A stretch of DNA of 64,000 nt from Pontibacillus yanchengensis Y32 (lineage in GTDB: Bacteria > Bacillota > Bacilli > Bacillales > BH030062), in assembly GCF_000770635.1 (NCBI RefSeq), contig NZ_AVBF01000017.1, positions 1-64,000 on the forward strand. Reading direction: 5' to 3'. Below, in pieces: positions 47,969 to 57,341 of the stretch. The notes under the pieces were generated by a model, which saw nothing but the letters and a program-made list of their open reading frames with translations, was not told where the DNA came from and ran no database searches. Each line of letters starts with the position of its first letter. The stretch's first letter is position 1. A program made the translations under genes and the position numbers.

Positions 47969-48715
47969 GTGTTACAAAAGGTAGAGGGGATTGTTATTCG
48001 AACAGGTAACTATGGGGAAACGCATAAAATAGTTACCTTGTTCACACGGGAAAGAGGCAAAATAGCAGTAATGGCAAAAGGGGCAAAAAAACCTAAAAGC
48101 AAAATGTCTGCCATTACCCAGCCATTTGTCCATGCAAGTTTCTTAATCCAAATTGGCTCTAATATGGGGACGTTATATCAAGGTGAGGTATTGCAATCAT
48201 TACGGTCTATACGTGAAGATATTATAAAAGCTGCCTACGCTGCCTATATCTCAGAACTCACAGATAAATTAGTAGAAGAAAATCAACCCGACCCATTCTT
48301 GTATCAACAGCTACTTCAAACTATGGTTTGGATGACAGAAGATAAGGATTTAGATATCCTTCTGTATATGTACGAACTAAAGATGTACAAAAAAGGTGGG
48401 TTTGCTCCTGAGTTAAATCAATGTGTAAACTGCGGGCGCACGGAAGGTCCTTATACTTTTTCTGTTATGGAAGGTGGTCTTTTGTGCCGCTTTTGTAACC
48501 ATATAGATAATGAATCCTTCACGTTACCTGATACCATCATTAAGCTATTGAGAATGTGTCTTTTAGTGGACGTAACAAGAATCGGGAATATATCTGTTAA
48601 AGATGAAAATAAACAACGTATCCGCGAAATATTAGACTTGTATTATGAACGATATGGTGGATATTTTTTGAAGTCAAAAAAATTTCTTAACCAATTGGAT
48701 TGGTTAAAAGACTAA
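47969..48715 (+). CDS. recO: DNA repair protein RecO
   Basis: A 248-residue recombination mediator that helps load RecA at gaps. The N-terminal OB fold has VEGIVIRTGNYGETHKIVTLF; a zinc-binding cysteine cluster (CVNCG and CRFC) lies in the C-terminal half. The start is a GTG after GAAAGGTG. In B. subtilis glyQS lies just downstream, but here a terminator and ccpN follow. Confidence 0.97.
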   Translation: MLQKVEGIVIRTGNYGETHKIVTLFTRERGKIAVMAKGAKKPKSKMSAITQPFVHASFLIQIGSNMGTLYQGEVLQSLRSIREDIIKAAYAAYISELTDKLVEENQPDPFLYQQLLQTMVWMTEDKDLDILLYMYELKMYKKGGFAPELNQCVNCGRTEGPYTFSVMEGGLLCRFCNHIDNESFTLPDTIIKLLRMCLLVDVTRIGNISVKDENKQRIREILDLYYERYGGYFLKSKKFLNQLDWLKD

Positions 48716-48729
48716 TGTAAAAAACCTTT

Positions 48730-48766
48730 AAAACTCGCTCATTTATTCTTTAATGGCGAGTTTTTT
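48730..48766 (+). terminator. terminator of era-yqzL-recO
   Basis: Stem AAACTCGC/GCGAGTTT with a long loop and a U-tract, shortly after the recO stop. Confidence 0.85.
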
Positions 48767-48871
48767 CTTTTCAATTGAAAGCTTCTTTCTGTTGCATACA
48801 CTTTCAAAGAACGGTGATATAGTATATAATATTTAAACTAGTATGTCACATATATGAGGGTGATAAAAGGT

Positions 48872-49501
48872 ATGGATTTATCAGATCGGCAACATCAAAT
48901 TGTTGAAATTGTAAAGGAAAATGGGCCTATTACTGGAGAAAACATTGCAGAACAGTTAAGCTTAACCCGGGCTACACTTCGTCCAGACTTGGCTATATTA
49001 ACAATGGCAGGATATCTAGATGCAAGACCTAGAGTAGGCTATTTTTATACAGGAAAAACAGGTTCGGAACTCCTTACAGAAAAATTAAAAAAATTTAAGG
49101 TCCAGGAGTTTCAATCGATTCCTGTTGTTGTAAGCGAGGATGTATCAGTGTATGATGCTATTTGTACGATGTTTTTAGAGGATGTTGGTACTTTATTTGT
49201 TGTAAATGAAGGTGCCTATTTAGTCGGAGTTCTCTCACGGAAAGACTTGTTGAGAGCAAGTCTAGGGAATCAAGATTTACGAGAAATACCAGTTCATATC
49301 ATCATGACAAGAATGCCGAATGTTACAATTTGCTATAAGGATGATCTTCTTCTTGAAGCAGGACAGATCCTAATTGAGAAACAAATTGATGCACTTCCAG
49401 TTGTGAAAGATAGCGAACAAGGCTATGAAGTAATCGGAAGGTTAACAAAGACAAATTTGACAAAAGCATTAGTGGAATTAGGAAGAGACCAAAGGGTATA
49501 A
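48872..49501 (+). CDS. ccpN: transcriptional regulator CcpN (YqzB)
   Basis: A 209-residue repressor of gluconeogenic genes (gapB, pckA in B. subtilis). The N-terminal winged helix is QHQIVEIVKENGPITGENIAE with LTRATLRPDLAILTMAGYL; two CBS domains follow (SVYDAICTMFLEDVGTLFV and the C-terminal TICYKDDLLLEAGQILIEK). ATG 48872 is chosen because AGGGTG stands 10 bp ahead; ATG 48854 is also open. It is paired with ppsR, as in B. subtilis. Confidence 0.93.
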   Translation: MDLSDRQHQIVEIVKENGPITGENIAEQLSLTRATLRPDLAILTMAGYLDARPRVGYFYTGKTGSELLTEKLKKFKVQEFQSIPVVVSEDVSVYDAICTMFLEDVGTLFVVNEGAYLVGVLSRKDLLRASLGNQDLREIPVHIIMTRMPNVTICYKDDLLLEAGQILIEKQIDALPVVKDSEQGYEVIGRLTKTNLTKALVELGRDQRV

Positions 49502-49525
49502 AGGTGAGTAGGAGGTACAGAGAGT

Positions 49526-50338
49526 ATGGATAAACCAATTGTATATGTTGTATCTGATTCAGTAGGTGAAACGGCAGAGCTAGTAGTGAAAGCATCTATT
49601 AGTCAGTTTAACAATAGTAATTTTGAAATACGGCGTATACCTTATATTGAGGATACTGCTACACTAACAGAGGCTGTCCTTCAGGCAAAAGAACACAAAG
49701 CGTTAATTGGTTTTACACTAGTGAAACCAGAATTTAGAACATTTTTGCTTGAAGAAGCAAGAAATCATAACGTGCCGGCAATTGACATAATTGGACCTAT
49801 AATTGATGAAATGGAAAATCTCTATGGAAAAAAACCACGTTTAGAGCCAGGCTTAGTACATAAATTGGACGAAGATTATTTTAAACGAGTCGAGGCGATA
49901 GAATTTGCTGTAAAATATGATGATGGACGGGACCCAAGAGGGATTCTTAAGGCAGACATTGTGTTAATTGGTGTGTCTAGAACCTCAAAGACTCCATTAT
50001 CTCAGTATCTTGCTCACAAGCGGTTAAAGGTAGCGAATGTACCAATTGTACCGGAAGTGGATCCGCCAGAGGAATTATATAAAGTTAATCCAGAGAAGTG
50101 TATAGGTTTAAAAATAAGTGCTGAGAAATTAAATGATATTCGAAAAGAGCGGCTTAAAGCATTAGGCTTAGATGATCAAGCCACCTATGCAAACATGGAA
50201 CGCATTAAGCAAGAGTTAAACCATTTTCAACAAGTAGTAGACAAGATTGATTGTGATGTCATCGATGTTTCAAATAAAGCTGTAGAAGAAACGGCTAATA
50301 CAATCATGAATGTAATAAGACGTAAGGAACAATCATAG
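49526..50338 (+). CDS. yqfL: pyruvate, phosphate dikinase regulatory protein (YqfL)
   Basis: A 270-residue DUF299 protein: a bifunctional kinase/phosphorylase that controls PPDK or PEP synthase through a histidine-neighbouring threonine. The P-loop is [15 protein letters not shown] near residue 152; the start [15 protein letters not shown] and the stretch [12 protein letters not shown]-type sequence ([14 protein letters not shown]) are typical. In B. subtilis YqfL modulates CcpN activity, and the two genes are adjacent here too. No PPDK gene is in the window. Confidence 0.95.
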   Translation: MDKPIVYVVSDSVGETAELVVKASISQFNNSNFEIRRIPYIEDTATLTEAVLQAKEHKALIGFTLVKPEFRTFLLEEARNHNVPAIDIIGPIIDEMENLYGKKPRLEPGLVHKLDEDYFKRVEAIEFAVKYDDGRDPRGILKADIVLIGVSRTSKTPLSQYLAHKRLKVANVPIVPEVDPPEELYKVNPEKCIGLKISAEKLNDIRKERLKALGLDDQATYANMERIKQELNHFQQVVDKIDCDVIDVSNKAVEETANTIMNVIRRKEQS

Positions 50339-50411
50339 TATAGTCATTGTATTGATAGAACGAAGAACTAGCGTTAGCTTAGCGTCGTATTAATTTCCTG
50401 GACAAGAAAAA

Positions 50412-50451
50412 AGAAACATCCTAGATGAACTAAGGTATCTAGGATGTTTCT
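50412..50451 (+). terminator. terminator-like hairpin after yqfL
   Basis: Perfect 15-bp stem (50412-50426 with 50437-50451) and 10-nt loop, 70 bp after the yqfL stop. Confidence 0.8.
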
Positions 50452-51014
50452 GCATTTATGTGATTACATGAGCATAACCAGTTAATTACTGACATAGAGC
50501 ACTAATTCTTAATTTTATCTACGTGTTTCTATAAAATAACAGCTTTTTTTTGAAAAAAATCATAGCATTTACAAGTTTTTTGTATTATAATTATTTTTTG
50601 TGAAAAAATGTTTATAGTTCGTTTGTCATATCCTGTGGTTTACTTTTCTGAAAGTTTAAACTTATAGCGGAAGGAAGGAATTCAGGTAGTAATGTAGAAT
50701 TAGAACTATAACATATCTCTAAATCCCACAAATAATGTCGAATTTACCTTAACTACTTAAGAATTAAATGATCTCTTATACAATTAATTTTTGAGAGAAT
50801 ACAATCTTTCAAATAGAGGGGTTTATGTAGTTATGTAATTAGGGAACATGATGTAAGAGCCTTTTCTATATTTCTGTTTAAGTATGTACGTTCTTTAAAC
50901 TTTATGTAATACTAACAGACGGTCAACAATTTATTGAAAGAATCGAAAAATGTTGTCGAAATATGAAGGTATTGTGTCCTTGATATAGAATAAACAGTAA
51001 ACACGGTGATAAGA
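50452..51014. other. AT-rich non-coding gap upstream of dnaG
   Basis: Over 550 bp without a credible gene on either strand. It should contain the promoters for dnaG-sigA, which in B. subtilis include SigA and SigH types, but no pair of boxes was convincing enough to list. In B. subtilis yqxD is found between yqfL and dnaG; no remnant of it is recognisable here. Confidence 0.6.
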
Positions 51015-52829
51015 ATGTCAACTCGTATCCCAGACAGTATAGTGGAAGAGATCAGGAATGCCAATGACATTGCTGATGTTGTGGGTGAATATGTTCAGCT
51101 AACAAAAAAAAGCCGTAATTACTTTGGATTATGTCCTTTCCATAATGAAAAGACTCCTTCGTTTTCCGTTTCCCCAGACAAGCAGATTTTTCATTGCTTT
51201 GGATGCGGAAAGGGTGGGAATGTTTTTACCTTTATACGTGAAATGGAAGGGATATCATTTCAAGAGGCTGTACAACTGTTAGGAGAAAAGAGTGGTCATC
51301 AACTTCCAGAAGGTACTTCTGGTAACAATGATGCCTCACAATCTAATCCTGAACTACAGAATTTATATGAAGCTCATACTTGGTTAACTAAATTGTACCA
51401 TCATTTGCTTCGACATACAAAAGAAGGAAAAGATGGGTATGAACTTTTGAAACAAAGAGGGTTAACCGATGAAACCATTGACGAATTTCAATTAGGATTT
51501 GCTCCTAATTCAAAAGATTTCACTAAAAAGTTTTTGGAGAATAAAGGATTTCACCCTCAATCAATGGTAAAGGGTGGATTATTATCTTACAACGAAAGTG
51601 GCCAGTATGGTGATCGTTTCCGAGGGAGAGTAATTTTTCCAATAAGAAACCATCAAGGAAAAACGGTGGCTTTTGCGGGGCGTAGTGTAAATGGAAATGA
51701 CCCTAAATACTTAAATAGTCCTGAAACGGATCTTTTCCATAAGGGAAAAATTCTTTACAACTTCGACCTTGCGCGAGCTGAGATTAGAAAGCGTGGAGAA
51801 GTAGTCCTGTTTGAAGGGCAGATGGATGTTATATCAGCCTATCAAGCGGGTATTAAAAATGGTATTGCCACTTTAGGAACATCCATTACAGATGCACAAG
51901 CAAAATTAATTCGTAGGTATGTAGAGCGTGTTATCATTTGTTATGACTCAGATGATGCAGGCATCGAAGCATCCTACAAGGCTGCTAATGCATTGAAACA
52001 AGCTGGTTGCGAAGTCAGAGTAGCTACGGTAAGGGATGGTAAAGATCCTGATGAATATATACATCAATTTGGTAGTGAAAGCTTTCAACAGCAGGTGTTA
52101 GATGCTAGCGCTACGTACATGGGATTTATGATTCAATATCTAAAACGTGGTTATAACTTACAACATGAAGGAGATCGCATCACTTATATCGAAAAAGTGT
52201 TGGACGAGATTTCTAAAATGGATAAACCACTTGAACGTGATCATTATGTGCGAGAAGTAGCAGCTGATAATAACCTCTCTGTAGAAGTTTTAGAAAAAGA
52301 AATCATAGATCGAAGAAAAAAGCAAGGGTTAGATAAGGATAAGAACCAAACGAAAAGCTATACTAATTACCAGGAGCCTACGAATAAAGGGTCAAAGCTA
52401 CTACCTGCCTTTCATAATGCTGAAAGACAGTTAATTCACTATATGATGCAGGATTTATCTGTAGCGGAGAAAGTTCAAGAGCAGTTAGGTGGAGCTTTTA
52501 ACCTTCCAGAGCATCAAGTAATAGTAACGTATTTGTATGCTTTTTATGAAGAAGGGTATGCACCTAATTCCAGTCAATTTATTGAGCATATTCCAGACCC
52601 TAATGTAAAAAATCTTGTCTCAGAAATTGCAATGATGAAATTGCAACCTGAAATAAGCGATCCTGAGATCCAAGATTATATTCGAGTTATTCAAGCAAAG
52701 AAAAATGAACAAGAAAATATTGCATCACTACAAGCCAAGCAAAAAGAAGCAGAGAGGCAACAAGATCCTGTGCGAGCAGCGCAAATTGCAATGCAAATAT
52801 TAGAATTAAAAAAAAGCTTAAAGTCTTAA
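51015..52829 (+). CDS. dnaG: DNA primase
   Basis: Makes RNA primers for replication. The 604-residue protein has the N-terminal zinc finger C40-x2-H43...C61-x2-C64 (CPFH and CFGC), the TOPRIM catalytic domain (VVLFEGQMDVISAYQ, VIICYDSDDAGIEASYK) and a C-terminal helicase-binding domain. The ATG at 51015 follows CGGTGAT. First gene of the dnaG-sigA macromolecular synthesis operon. Confidence 0.98.
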   Translation: MSTRIPDSIVEEIRNANDIADVVGEYVQLTKKSRNYFGLCPFHNEKTPSFSVSPDKQIFHCFGCGKGGNVFTFIREMEGISFQEAVQLLGEKSGHQLPEGTSGNNDASQSNPELQNLYEAHTWLTKLYHHLLRHTKEGKDGYELLKQRGLTDETIDEFQLGFAPNSKDFTKKFLENKGFHPQSMVKGGLLSYNESGQYGDRFRGRVIFPIRNHQGKTVAFAGRSVNGNDPKYLNSPETDLFHKGKILYNFDLARAEIRKRGEVVLFEGQMDVISAYQAGIKNGIATLGTSITDAQAKLIRRYVERVIICYDSDDAGIEASYKAANALKQAGCEVRVATVRDGKDPDEYIHQFGSESFQQQVLDASATYMGFMIQYLKRGYNLQHEGDRITYIEKVLDEISKMDKPLERDHYVREVAADNNLSVEVLEKEIIDRRKKQGLDKDKNQTKSYTNYQEPTNKGSKLLPAFHNAERQLIHYMMQDLSVAEKVQEQLGGAFNLPEHQVIVTYLYAFYEEGYAPNSSQFIEHIPDPNVKNLVSEIAMMKLQPEISDPEIQDYIRVIQAKKNEQENIASLQAKQKEAERQQDPVRAAQIAMQILELKKSLKS

Positions 52830-52872
52830 TAAAGACTTGAGATAGAAGGAAGTTTTGGAAGGAGGGGGACTC

Positions 52873-53991
52873 ATGGCAGAGAAGCCATCTAACTCAAAAT
52901 CAACTGAGAATGAGCTAACCCTAGAACAGGCAAAAGAACAGGTGCTTGAATTAGGGAAGAAACGTGGTATTTTAGCTTACGAAGAGGTAGCTGAACGTTT
53001 ATCCGGTTTTGAGCTTGACTCAGAATCAATGGATGAATTTTATGAATATCTAAATGATCAAGGTGTAGAAGTCATTGGAGACTCTGAAGCAGACCCAAGT
53101 ATGCAACAGCTAAATAAGGAAGAAGAATTTGATCTTAATGACTTAAGTGTTCCGCCAGGAGTAAAAATTAACGACCCTGTGCGCATGTATCTTAAGGAAA
53201 TAGGTCGTGTAGATCTTCTTTCTGCCGAAGAAGAAATCAATTTGGCTCAACGTATTGAAAATGGAGACGAAGAAGCTAAACGTCGTCTCGCAGAAGCAAA
53301 CTTACGTCTTGTAGTAAGTATAGCTAAACGTTACGTTGGAAGAGGAATGCTTTTCTTAGACCTTATTCAAGAAGGTAACATGGGACTGATTAAAGCCGTA
53401 GAAAAATTTGATTACCGTAAAGGGTACAAATTTAGTACCTATGCCACTTGGTGGATTCGTCAGGCCATTACACGTGCCATTGCAGACCAAGCTAGAACAA
53501 TCCGGATCCCAGTGCATATGGTGGAAACAATCAATAAGTTAATACGAGTACAACGTCAGCTTCTTCAAGACCTTGGTCGTGAACCATCTCCTGAAGAAAT
53601 TGCTGAAGACATGGAATTAACTCCGGATAAAGTAAGAGAGATTTTAAAGATTGCCCAAGAGCCAGTCTCCCTTGAAACACCAATTGGTGAAGAAGACGAC
53701 TCTCATCTAGGCGACTTTATCGAAGACCAGGAAGCTACTTCTCCATCTGATCATGCTGCTTATGAGTTATTAAAAGAGCAACTTGAAGATGTGTTGGACA
53801 CGTTAACAGACCGAGAAGAGAACGTTTTACGACTTCGTTTTGGACTAGACGATGGACGTACAAGAACATTAGAAGAAGTAGGTAAAGTATTTGGTGTGAC
53901 TCGTGAACGTATTCGTCAAATTGAAGCGAAAGCACTTCGCAAGCTTCGTCACCCAAGTAGAAGCAAGCGTCTTAAAGACTTCTTAGAATAG
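52873..53991 (+). CDS. sigA: RNA polymerase principal sigma factor SigA
   Basis: Housekeeping sigma factor of 372 residues. Region 1.2 is [16 protein letters not shown], region 2 has [19 protein letters not shown] and [21 protein letters not shown] (as [17 protein letters not shown]), region 3 [11 protein letters not shown], and region 4 the helix-turn-helix [19 protein letters not shown] ending in [26 protein letters not shown] precedes the ATG at 52873. It lies 43 bp after dnaG. Confidence 0.99.
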   Translation: MAEKPSNSKSTENELTLEQAKEQVLELGKKRGILAYEEVAERLSGFELDSESMDEFYEYLNDQGVEVIGDSEADPSMQQLNKEEEFDLNDLSVPPGVKINDPVRMYLKEIGRVDLLSAEEEINLAQRIENGDEEAKRRLAEANLRLVVSIAKRYVGRGMLFLDLIQEGNMGLIKAVEKFDYRKGYKFSTYATWWIRQAITRAIADQARTIRIPVHMVETINKLIRVQRQLLQDLGREPSPEEIAEDMELTPDKVREILKIAQEPVSLETPIGEEDDSHLGDFIEDQEATSPSDHAAYELLKEQLEDVLDTLTDREENVLRLRFGLDDGRTRTLEEVGKVFGVTRERIRQIEAKALRKLRHPSRSKRLKDFLE

Positions 53992-53998
53992 TTATTGT

Positions 53999-54048
53999 CA
54001 GTCATTAAGCGTGAGAAGTTTTTACGCTTAATGACTGGTTATTTTTTT
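53999..54048 (+). terminator. terminator of dnaG-sigA
   Basis: Perfect 14-bp stem (53999-54012 with 54024-54037), then a U-tract, 8 bp after the sigA stop. Confidence 0.93.
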
Positions 54049-54102
54049 AGTTAAAGAAATGTGAGATGTTACTCGATCTACAGACATCTCCAGAGTTACT
54101 TT

Positions 54103-54169
54103 CTAGAGGCTTAAACAAAGCCTTTCTGTTATATATTTTACAATGCTGAGGCTTTGCTTAAGCCTCTAG
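54103..54169. repeat. long inverted repeat between sigA and the next gene
   Basis: Arms 54103-54123 and 54149-54169 are complementary at 20 of 21 positions with a 25-nt AT-rich loop. There is no U-tract, and the sigA terminator lies 50 bp upstream, so it is not an ordinary terminator. It might be a miniature inverted-repeat element or a structured leader. Confidence 0.7.
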
Positions 54170-54263
54170 GGAGTATTTTAGGAGCGCATTGAAATTTCTT
54201 TAGCGACACTATTCGAAATCCAATAAAACATAAATTTAAATGCTTTGATTTGGAGTGAAGTCG

Positions 54264-54800
54264 ATGGGAAATGAGCGTAAAAAAGTAATAGTTGATGAAA
54301 TTCAGTATTGGAGAGCCCATCAATTGCTCCCAAAAGAATATTGTGATTTTTTGTTAGCGCTTTATACAGAAGGAGAAGGTACTGTTAATAATGAATGGAA
54401 AGGTGCACCTCAGAAATTAACCTCTAATTTTTTTCAAGTTTTTCTCCTGCTGCTCTTGTTACCAATTTCATTTCTTGTGATATATTTTACTGAATTATCC
54501 ATACCAATGCAACTTAGTATATTAATTATTTTGTTAGCCTTTTCCTATTGGAGTATTTTACGTTATAAAGAGAAAAATTCCATTAATATACATATCGCAA
54601 TGATTGTTTTTTTGCTTATATTATTCTTAGTAACTGTTTATGCTACAAAAGAGTTGATTGGTTTGAACTGGCTTTTGCAATCTATGATATTATTTCATTG
54701 TGTATTATGGGGATTTATTGGAGTGAAGCGAAAGCTGTATTATCTTACAGCCTCAGGCATTATTGGATGTATCATCTGGTCAATTTACATCTTTTTTTAA
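54264..54800 (+). CDS. hypothetical multi-pass membrane protein
   Basis: A 178-residue protein not firmly recognised. Residues 1-50 form a soluble part with IQYWRAHQLLPKEYCDFLLALYTEG-like sequence (key words WRAHQLLP and CDFLLALYTEG), then about five membrane helices follow to the end (FFQVFLLLLLLPISFLV, LSILIILLAFSYWSI, IAMIVFLLILFLVTVYA and two more). The layout recalls DUF2157-type membrane proteins. TTGGAGTGAAG precedes the ATG at 54264. It lies between sigA and cccA; the function is unknown. Confidence 0.8.
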   Translation: MGNERKKVIVDEIQYWRAHQLLPKEYCDFLLALYTEGEGTVNNEWKGAPQKLTSNFFQVFLLLLLLPISFLVIYFTELSIPMQLSILIILLAFSYWSILRYKEKNSINIHIAMIVFLLILFLVTVYATKELIGLNWLLQSMILFHCVLWGFIGVKRKLYYLTASGIIGCIIWSIYIFF

Positions 54801-54905
54801 GTTTTGACACGTTTTTCCCTTTTCTATCCTTGTTTTTTAAAGTAAAATATATATAGTTTGTCCTAGTGATAGAGAAAAAGGGGATTACATAAGGAGGAAA
54901 TTAGC

Positions 54906-55301
54906 ATGAAACGTAACCCAGTTATACCGTACGCACTTATAGCGGTATTAGGTATTACCCTTATGATTATTTTATCTTTTGTTGGTTTAAATCAAGTAGA
55001 TAAGGTACAAGAAGGTCACGGAGAAGGTGGAGAACAACAGCAAGAAGAAGGTGGTGGAGAAGGTGAAGGTGGCGAATCATCTTCAGCTAACCCAGAACAA
55101 ATCTTCAAGAATAACTGTGCTTCTTGCCATGGTAGTGACTTATCAGGTGGTGCAGGTCCAAATTTACAAAAAGTTGGTAGTAAATTAAACGTAGAAGATA
55201 TCAAAGGTATCATTACAAATGGTAAAGGGTCCATGCCTCCAAATCTAATTCAAGGCGAAAAGAAAACTGCAGTTGCAAATTGGCTAGCAGAAAAGAAATA
55301 A
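54906..55301 (+). CDS. cccA: membrane-anchored cytochrome c550
   Basis: A 131-residue electron carrier. An N-terminal membrane anchor (about residues 8-27) is followed by a Glu/Gly-rich linker (residues 35-60) and a small class I cytochrome c domain with heme attachment CASCH (71-75) and the axial methionine in GSMPP (M110). In B. subtilis cccA likewise lies downstream of sigA. AAGGAGGAAA is a strong ribosome site. The linker is unusually acidic and low in complexity. Confidence 0.93.
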   Translation: MKRNPVIPYALIAVLGITLMIILSFVGLNQVDKVQEGHGEGGEQQQEEGGGEGEGGESSSANPEQIFKNNCASCHGSDLSGGAGPNLQKVGSKLNVEDIKGIITNGKGSMPPNLIQGEKKTAVANWLAEKK

Positions 55302-55311
55302 AATGTACATG

Positions 55312-55343
55312 GAAAGCCTTCTGTTCAAAGGAAGGCTTTTCTT
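55312..55343 (+). terminator. terminator of cccA
   Basis: Stem GAAAGCCTTC/GAAGGCTTTTC and U-rich end, about 10 bp after the cccA stop. Confidence 0.88.
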
Positions 55344-55468
55344 TATGCTCTGGCTACATGATATGTATCAACAACAATTAGCTTCAGCGATCAACCTTCG
55401 TTTTATTTTCCTATTAGTACGTTTTAATCTAAAATAGATAGTGTGAGAATGATAAAGTGGTGATAAAA

Positions 55469-56179
55469 ATGAATAGTTTACAGTTGTCAAACCGATTACG
55501 TGTAGTTGCCTCCTATTTACCTGATCATGCAAGATTTGCTGATATAGGCTCTGATCATGCGTATTTACCCTGTTATGTTTGTCTGCAAAATCATACAGCT
55601 ACTGCAATAGCTGGAGAGGTAAATGATGGTCCTTTTCAATCAGCAAAAAGCGAGGTCAGGAAACAAGGGTTACAAGACCGTATCGAAGTTCGAAAAGGGA
55701 ATGGTCTAGATGTTATTGATGAAGGTGAAGTTTCCCAAATAACCATCGCAGGTATGGGAGCAAGTCTTATTGCTATGATCTTAAATGAGGGTCTATCAAA
55801 ATTAAATCATGTGTCTAGATTAATTCTGCAACCGAATGTGAATGCTACCCTACTTAGAAAGTGGTTCATTGAGCATGACTATGAATTAACGGATGAACAA
55901 ATCATAGAAGAAGAGGGACACTACTATGAAATTCTTGTGGCTGATAAGGGTATGCCTAGAAAACCATACACAGAGGATAATTTTGAAAAAGAGCTATACT
56001 TTGGCCCATTTTTAATGGAAGAATCCTCTAAAGTATTTCGTGAAAAGTGGTCTTCTGAAGCTGAAAATATTGAAAGAATCTTAAGTGAAATGAAGAAAGC
56101 ATCACAACCAAATCATGATAAAATAGAGGATTTTACGCGTAAACTAAATTGGATGGAGGAGGTATTACATAATGAGTGA
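55469..56179 (+). CDS. trmK: tRNA (adenine(22)-N1)-methyltransferase TrmK
   Basis: A 236-residue SAM enzyme making m1A22 in bacterial tRNA. The start is MNSLQLSNRLRVVASYLPD; motif I is ADIGSDHAYLP, and the conserved catalytic stretch is AGMGASLIAMIL with LILQPNVNATLLRKWF. It overlaps yqfO by 8 bp, so both are likely coexpressed, as in B. subtilis (yqfN-yqfO). Confidence 0.95.
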   Translation: MNSLQLSNRLRVVASYLPDHARFADIGSDHAYLPCYVCLQNHTATAIAGEVNDGPFQSAKSEVRKQGLQDRIEVRKGNGLDVIDEGEVSQITIAGMGASLIAMILNEGLSKLNHVSRLILQPNVNATLLRKWFIEHDYELTDEQIIEEEGHYYEILVADKGMPRKPYTEDNFEKELYFGPFLMEESSKVFREKWSSEAENIERILSEMKKASQPNHDKIEDFTRKLNWMEEVLHNE

Positions 56180-57296
56180 TAATATTGCAACAGGACAACA
56201 GATTATTAAATGGTTTGAAGAATTTTCGCCTAAACATCTAGCTATGGAGAAAGATCCAATTGGTCTTCATGTGGGAACGTTAAACAAACCCGTCTCAAAA
56301 GTTATGGTAACACTCGATGTGTTAGAGAATGTAGTCGATGAAGCAATTGATAATGGTGTTGAGTTAATTATTGCTCACCATCCGTTATTATTTAAACCCC
56401 TTCAACAAATAAATCCTGACACAGAAAAAGGTCGTATCGTTCAAAAGTTAATGAAACATGATATCAGCGTTTATGCCGCTCATACCAACCTTGACGTTAC
56501 AAAGGGTGGTGTTAACGATGCTATGTGTGAAGCATTGGGTCTCGAAGTCGAAGATGTATTGGTAGAGACTAAAAGAGAATCCTTATATAAGCTCGCAGTG
56601 TTTGTACCATCTACACACGAGAATCATTTAAGAGAAGCACTTGGTGATGCAGGAGCAGGCCATATAGGAGAATATAGTCATTGTACCTTTCATAGTTCGG
56701 GTATTGGGGCATTTAAACCTTCTGAGAACACCAATCCTTATATAGGTACTCAAGGAGAGTTAGAAAAAGTGGATGAAGTGAAAATGGAAACGATTGTTCC
56801 ACAAAGTCTTCTGTCGAAAGTTCTTTCTGCTATGGAAGATGCTCATCCTTATGAAGAAGTGGCTTACGATCTAATTCCTCTTGAAAATAAAGGGGAAAAA
56901 CAAGGAGCAGGGCGTGTTGCATCACTTAAGAATCCTATCAGTCTTAAGGATTTTGCTGAGCATGTTAAAACGTCATTTGATGTACCTGCATTACGTGTTG
57001 TAGGTGATTTATCTAAGACAATTAAAAAGGTAGCTGTCTTAGGAGGAGATGGAAATAAATTTATATCTCAAGCCAAACGATCTGGTGCCGACGTGTTTAT
57101 TACTGGTGATTTATACTTTCATGTTGCCCATGACGCTCTAGGTATGGGGTTAAATGTTATTGACCCTGGTCATCACGTAGAAAAAGTAATGAAAAAAGTT
57201 GTTCATGATTACTTGCAAACTACTTTTGAAGAAAACAACATTCAAACGGATGTCATGATTTCAAAAGCGAATACAGAACCATTTCAGTTCTTATAA
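56172..57296 (+). CDS. yqfO: Nif3-like dinuclear metal centre protein YqfO
   Basis: A 374-residue NIF3 family protein. The NIF3 halves contain IAHHPLLFKPL, YAAHTNLDVTKGGVNDAM, the PII-like insert (about residues 130-235) and, at the end, VFITGDLYFHVAHDA and IDPGHHVEK with metal-binding histidines. Often labelled as GTP cyclohydrolase I type 2 homologue, but the in vivo reaction is unsettled. Confidence 0.94.
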   Translation: MSDNIATGQQIIKWFEEFSPKHLAMEKDPIGLHVGTLNKPVSKVMVTLDVLENVVDEAIDNGVELIIAHHPLLFKPLQQINPDTEKGRIVQKLMKHDISVYAAHTNLDVTKGGVNDAMCEALGLEVEDVLVETKRESLYKLAVFVPSTHENHLREALGDAGAGHIGEYSHCTFHSSGIGAFKPSENTNPYIGTQGELEKVDEVKMETIVPQSLLSKVLSAMEDAHPYEEVAYDLIPLENKGEKQGAGRVASLKNPISLKDFAEHVKTSFDVPALRVVGDLSKTIKKVAVLGGDGNKFISQAKRSGADVFITGDLYFHVAHDALGMGLNVIDPGHHVEKVMKKVVHDYLQTTFEENNIQTDVMISKANTEPFQFL

Positions 57297-57298
57297 AG

Positions 57299-57330
57299 AA
57301 AAATCCTAGTACACGTGTACTAGGATTTTT
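57299..57330. terminator. bidirectional terminator between yqfO and ispH
   Basis: A perfect 32-bp palindrome with A/U-rich ends lies between two convergent genes, so it can terminate both. Confidence 0.92.
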
Positions 57331-57341
57331 GCTTAATCTTT

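Noticed and set aside
54138-54323. Minus-strand open frame of 61 codons
   Set aside because: It covers half of the long inverted repeat and the start of the plus-strand membrane-protein gene; no ribosome site.
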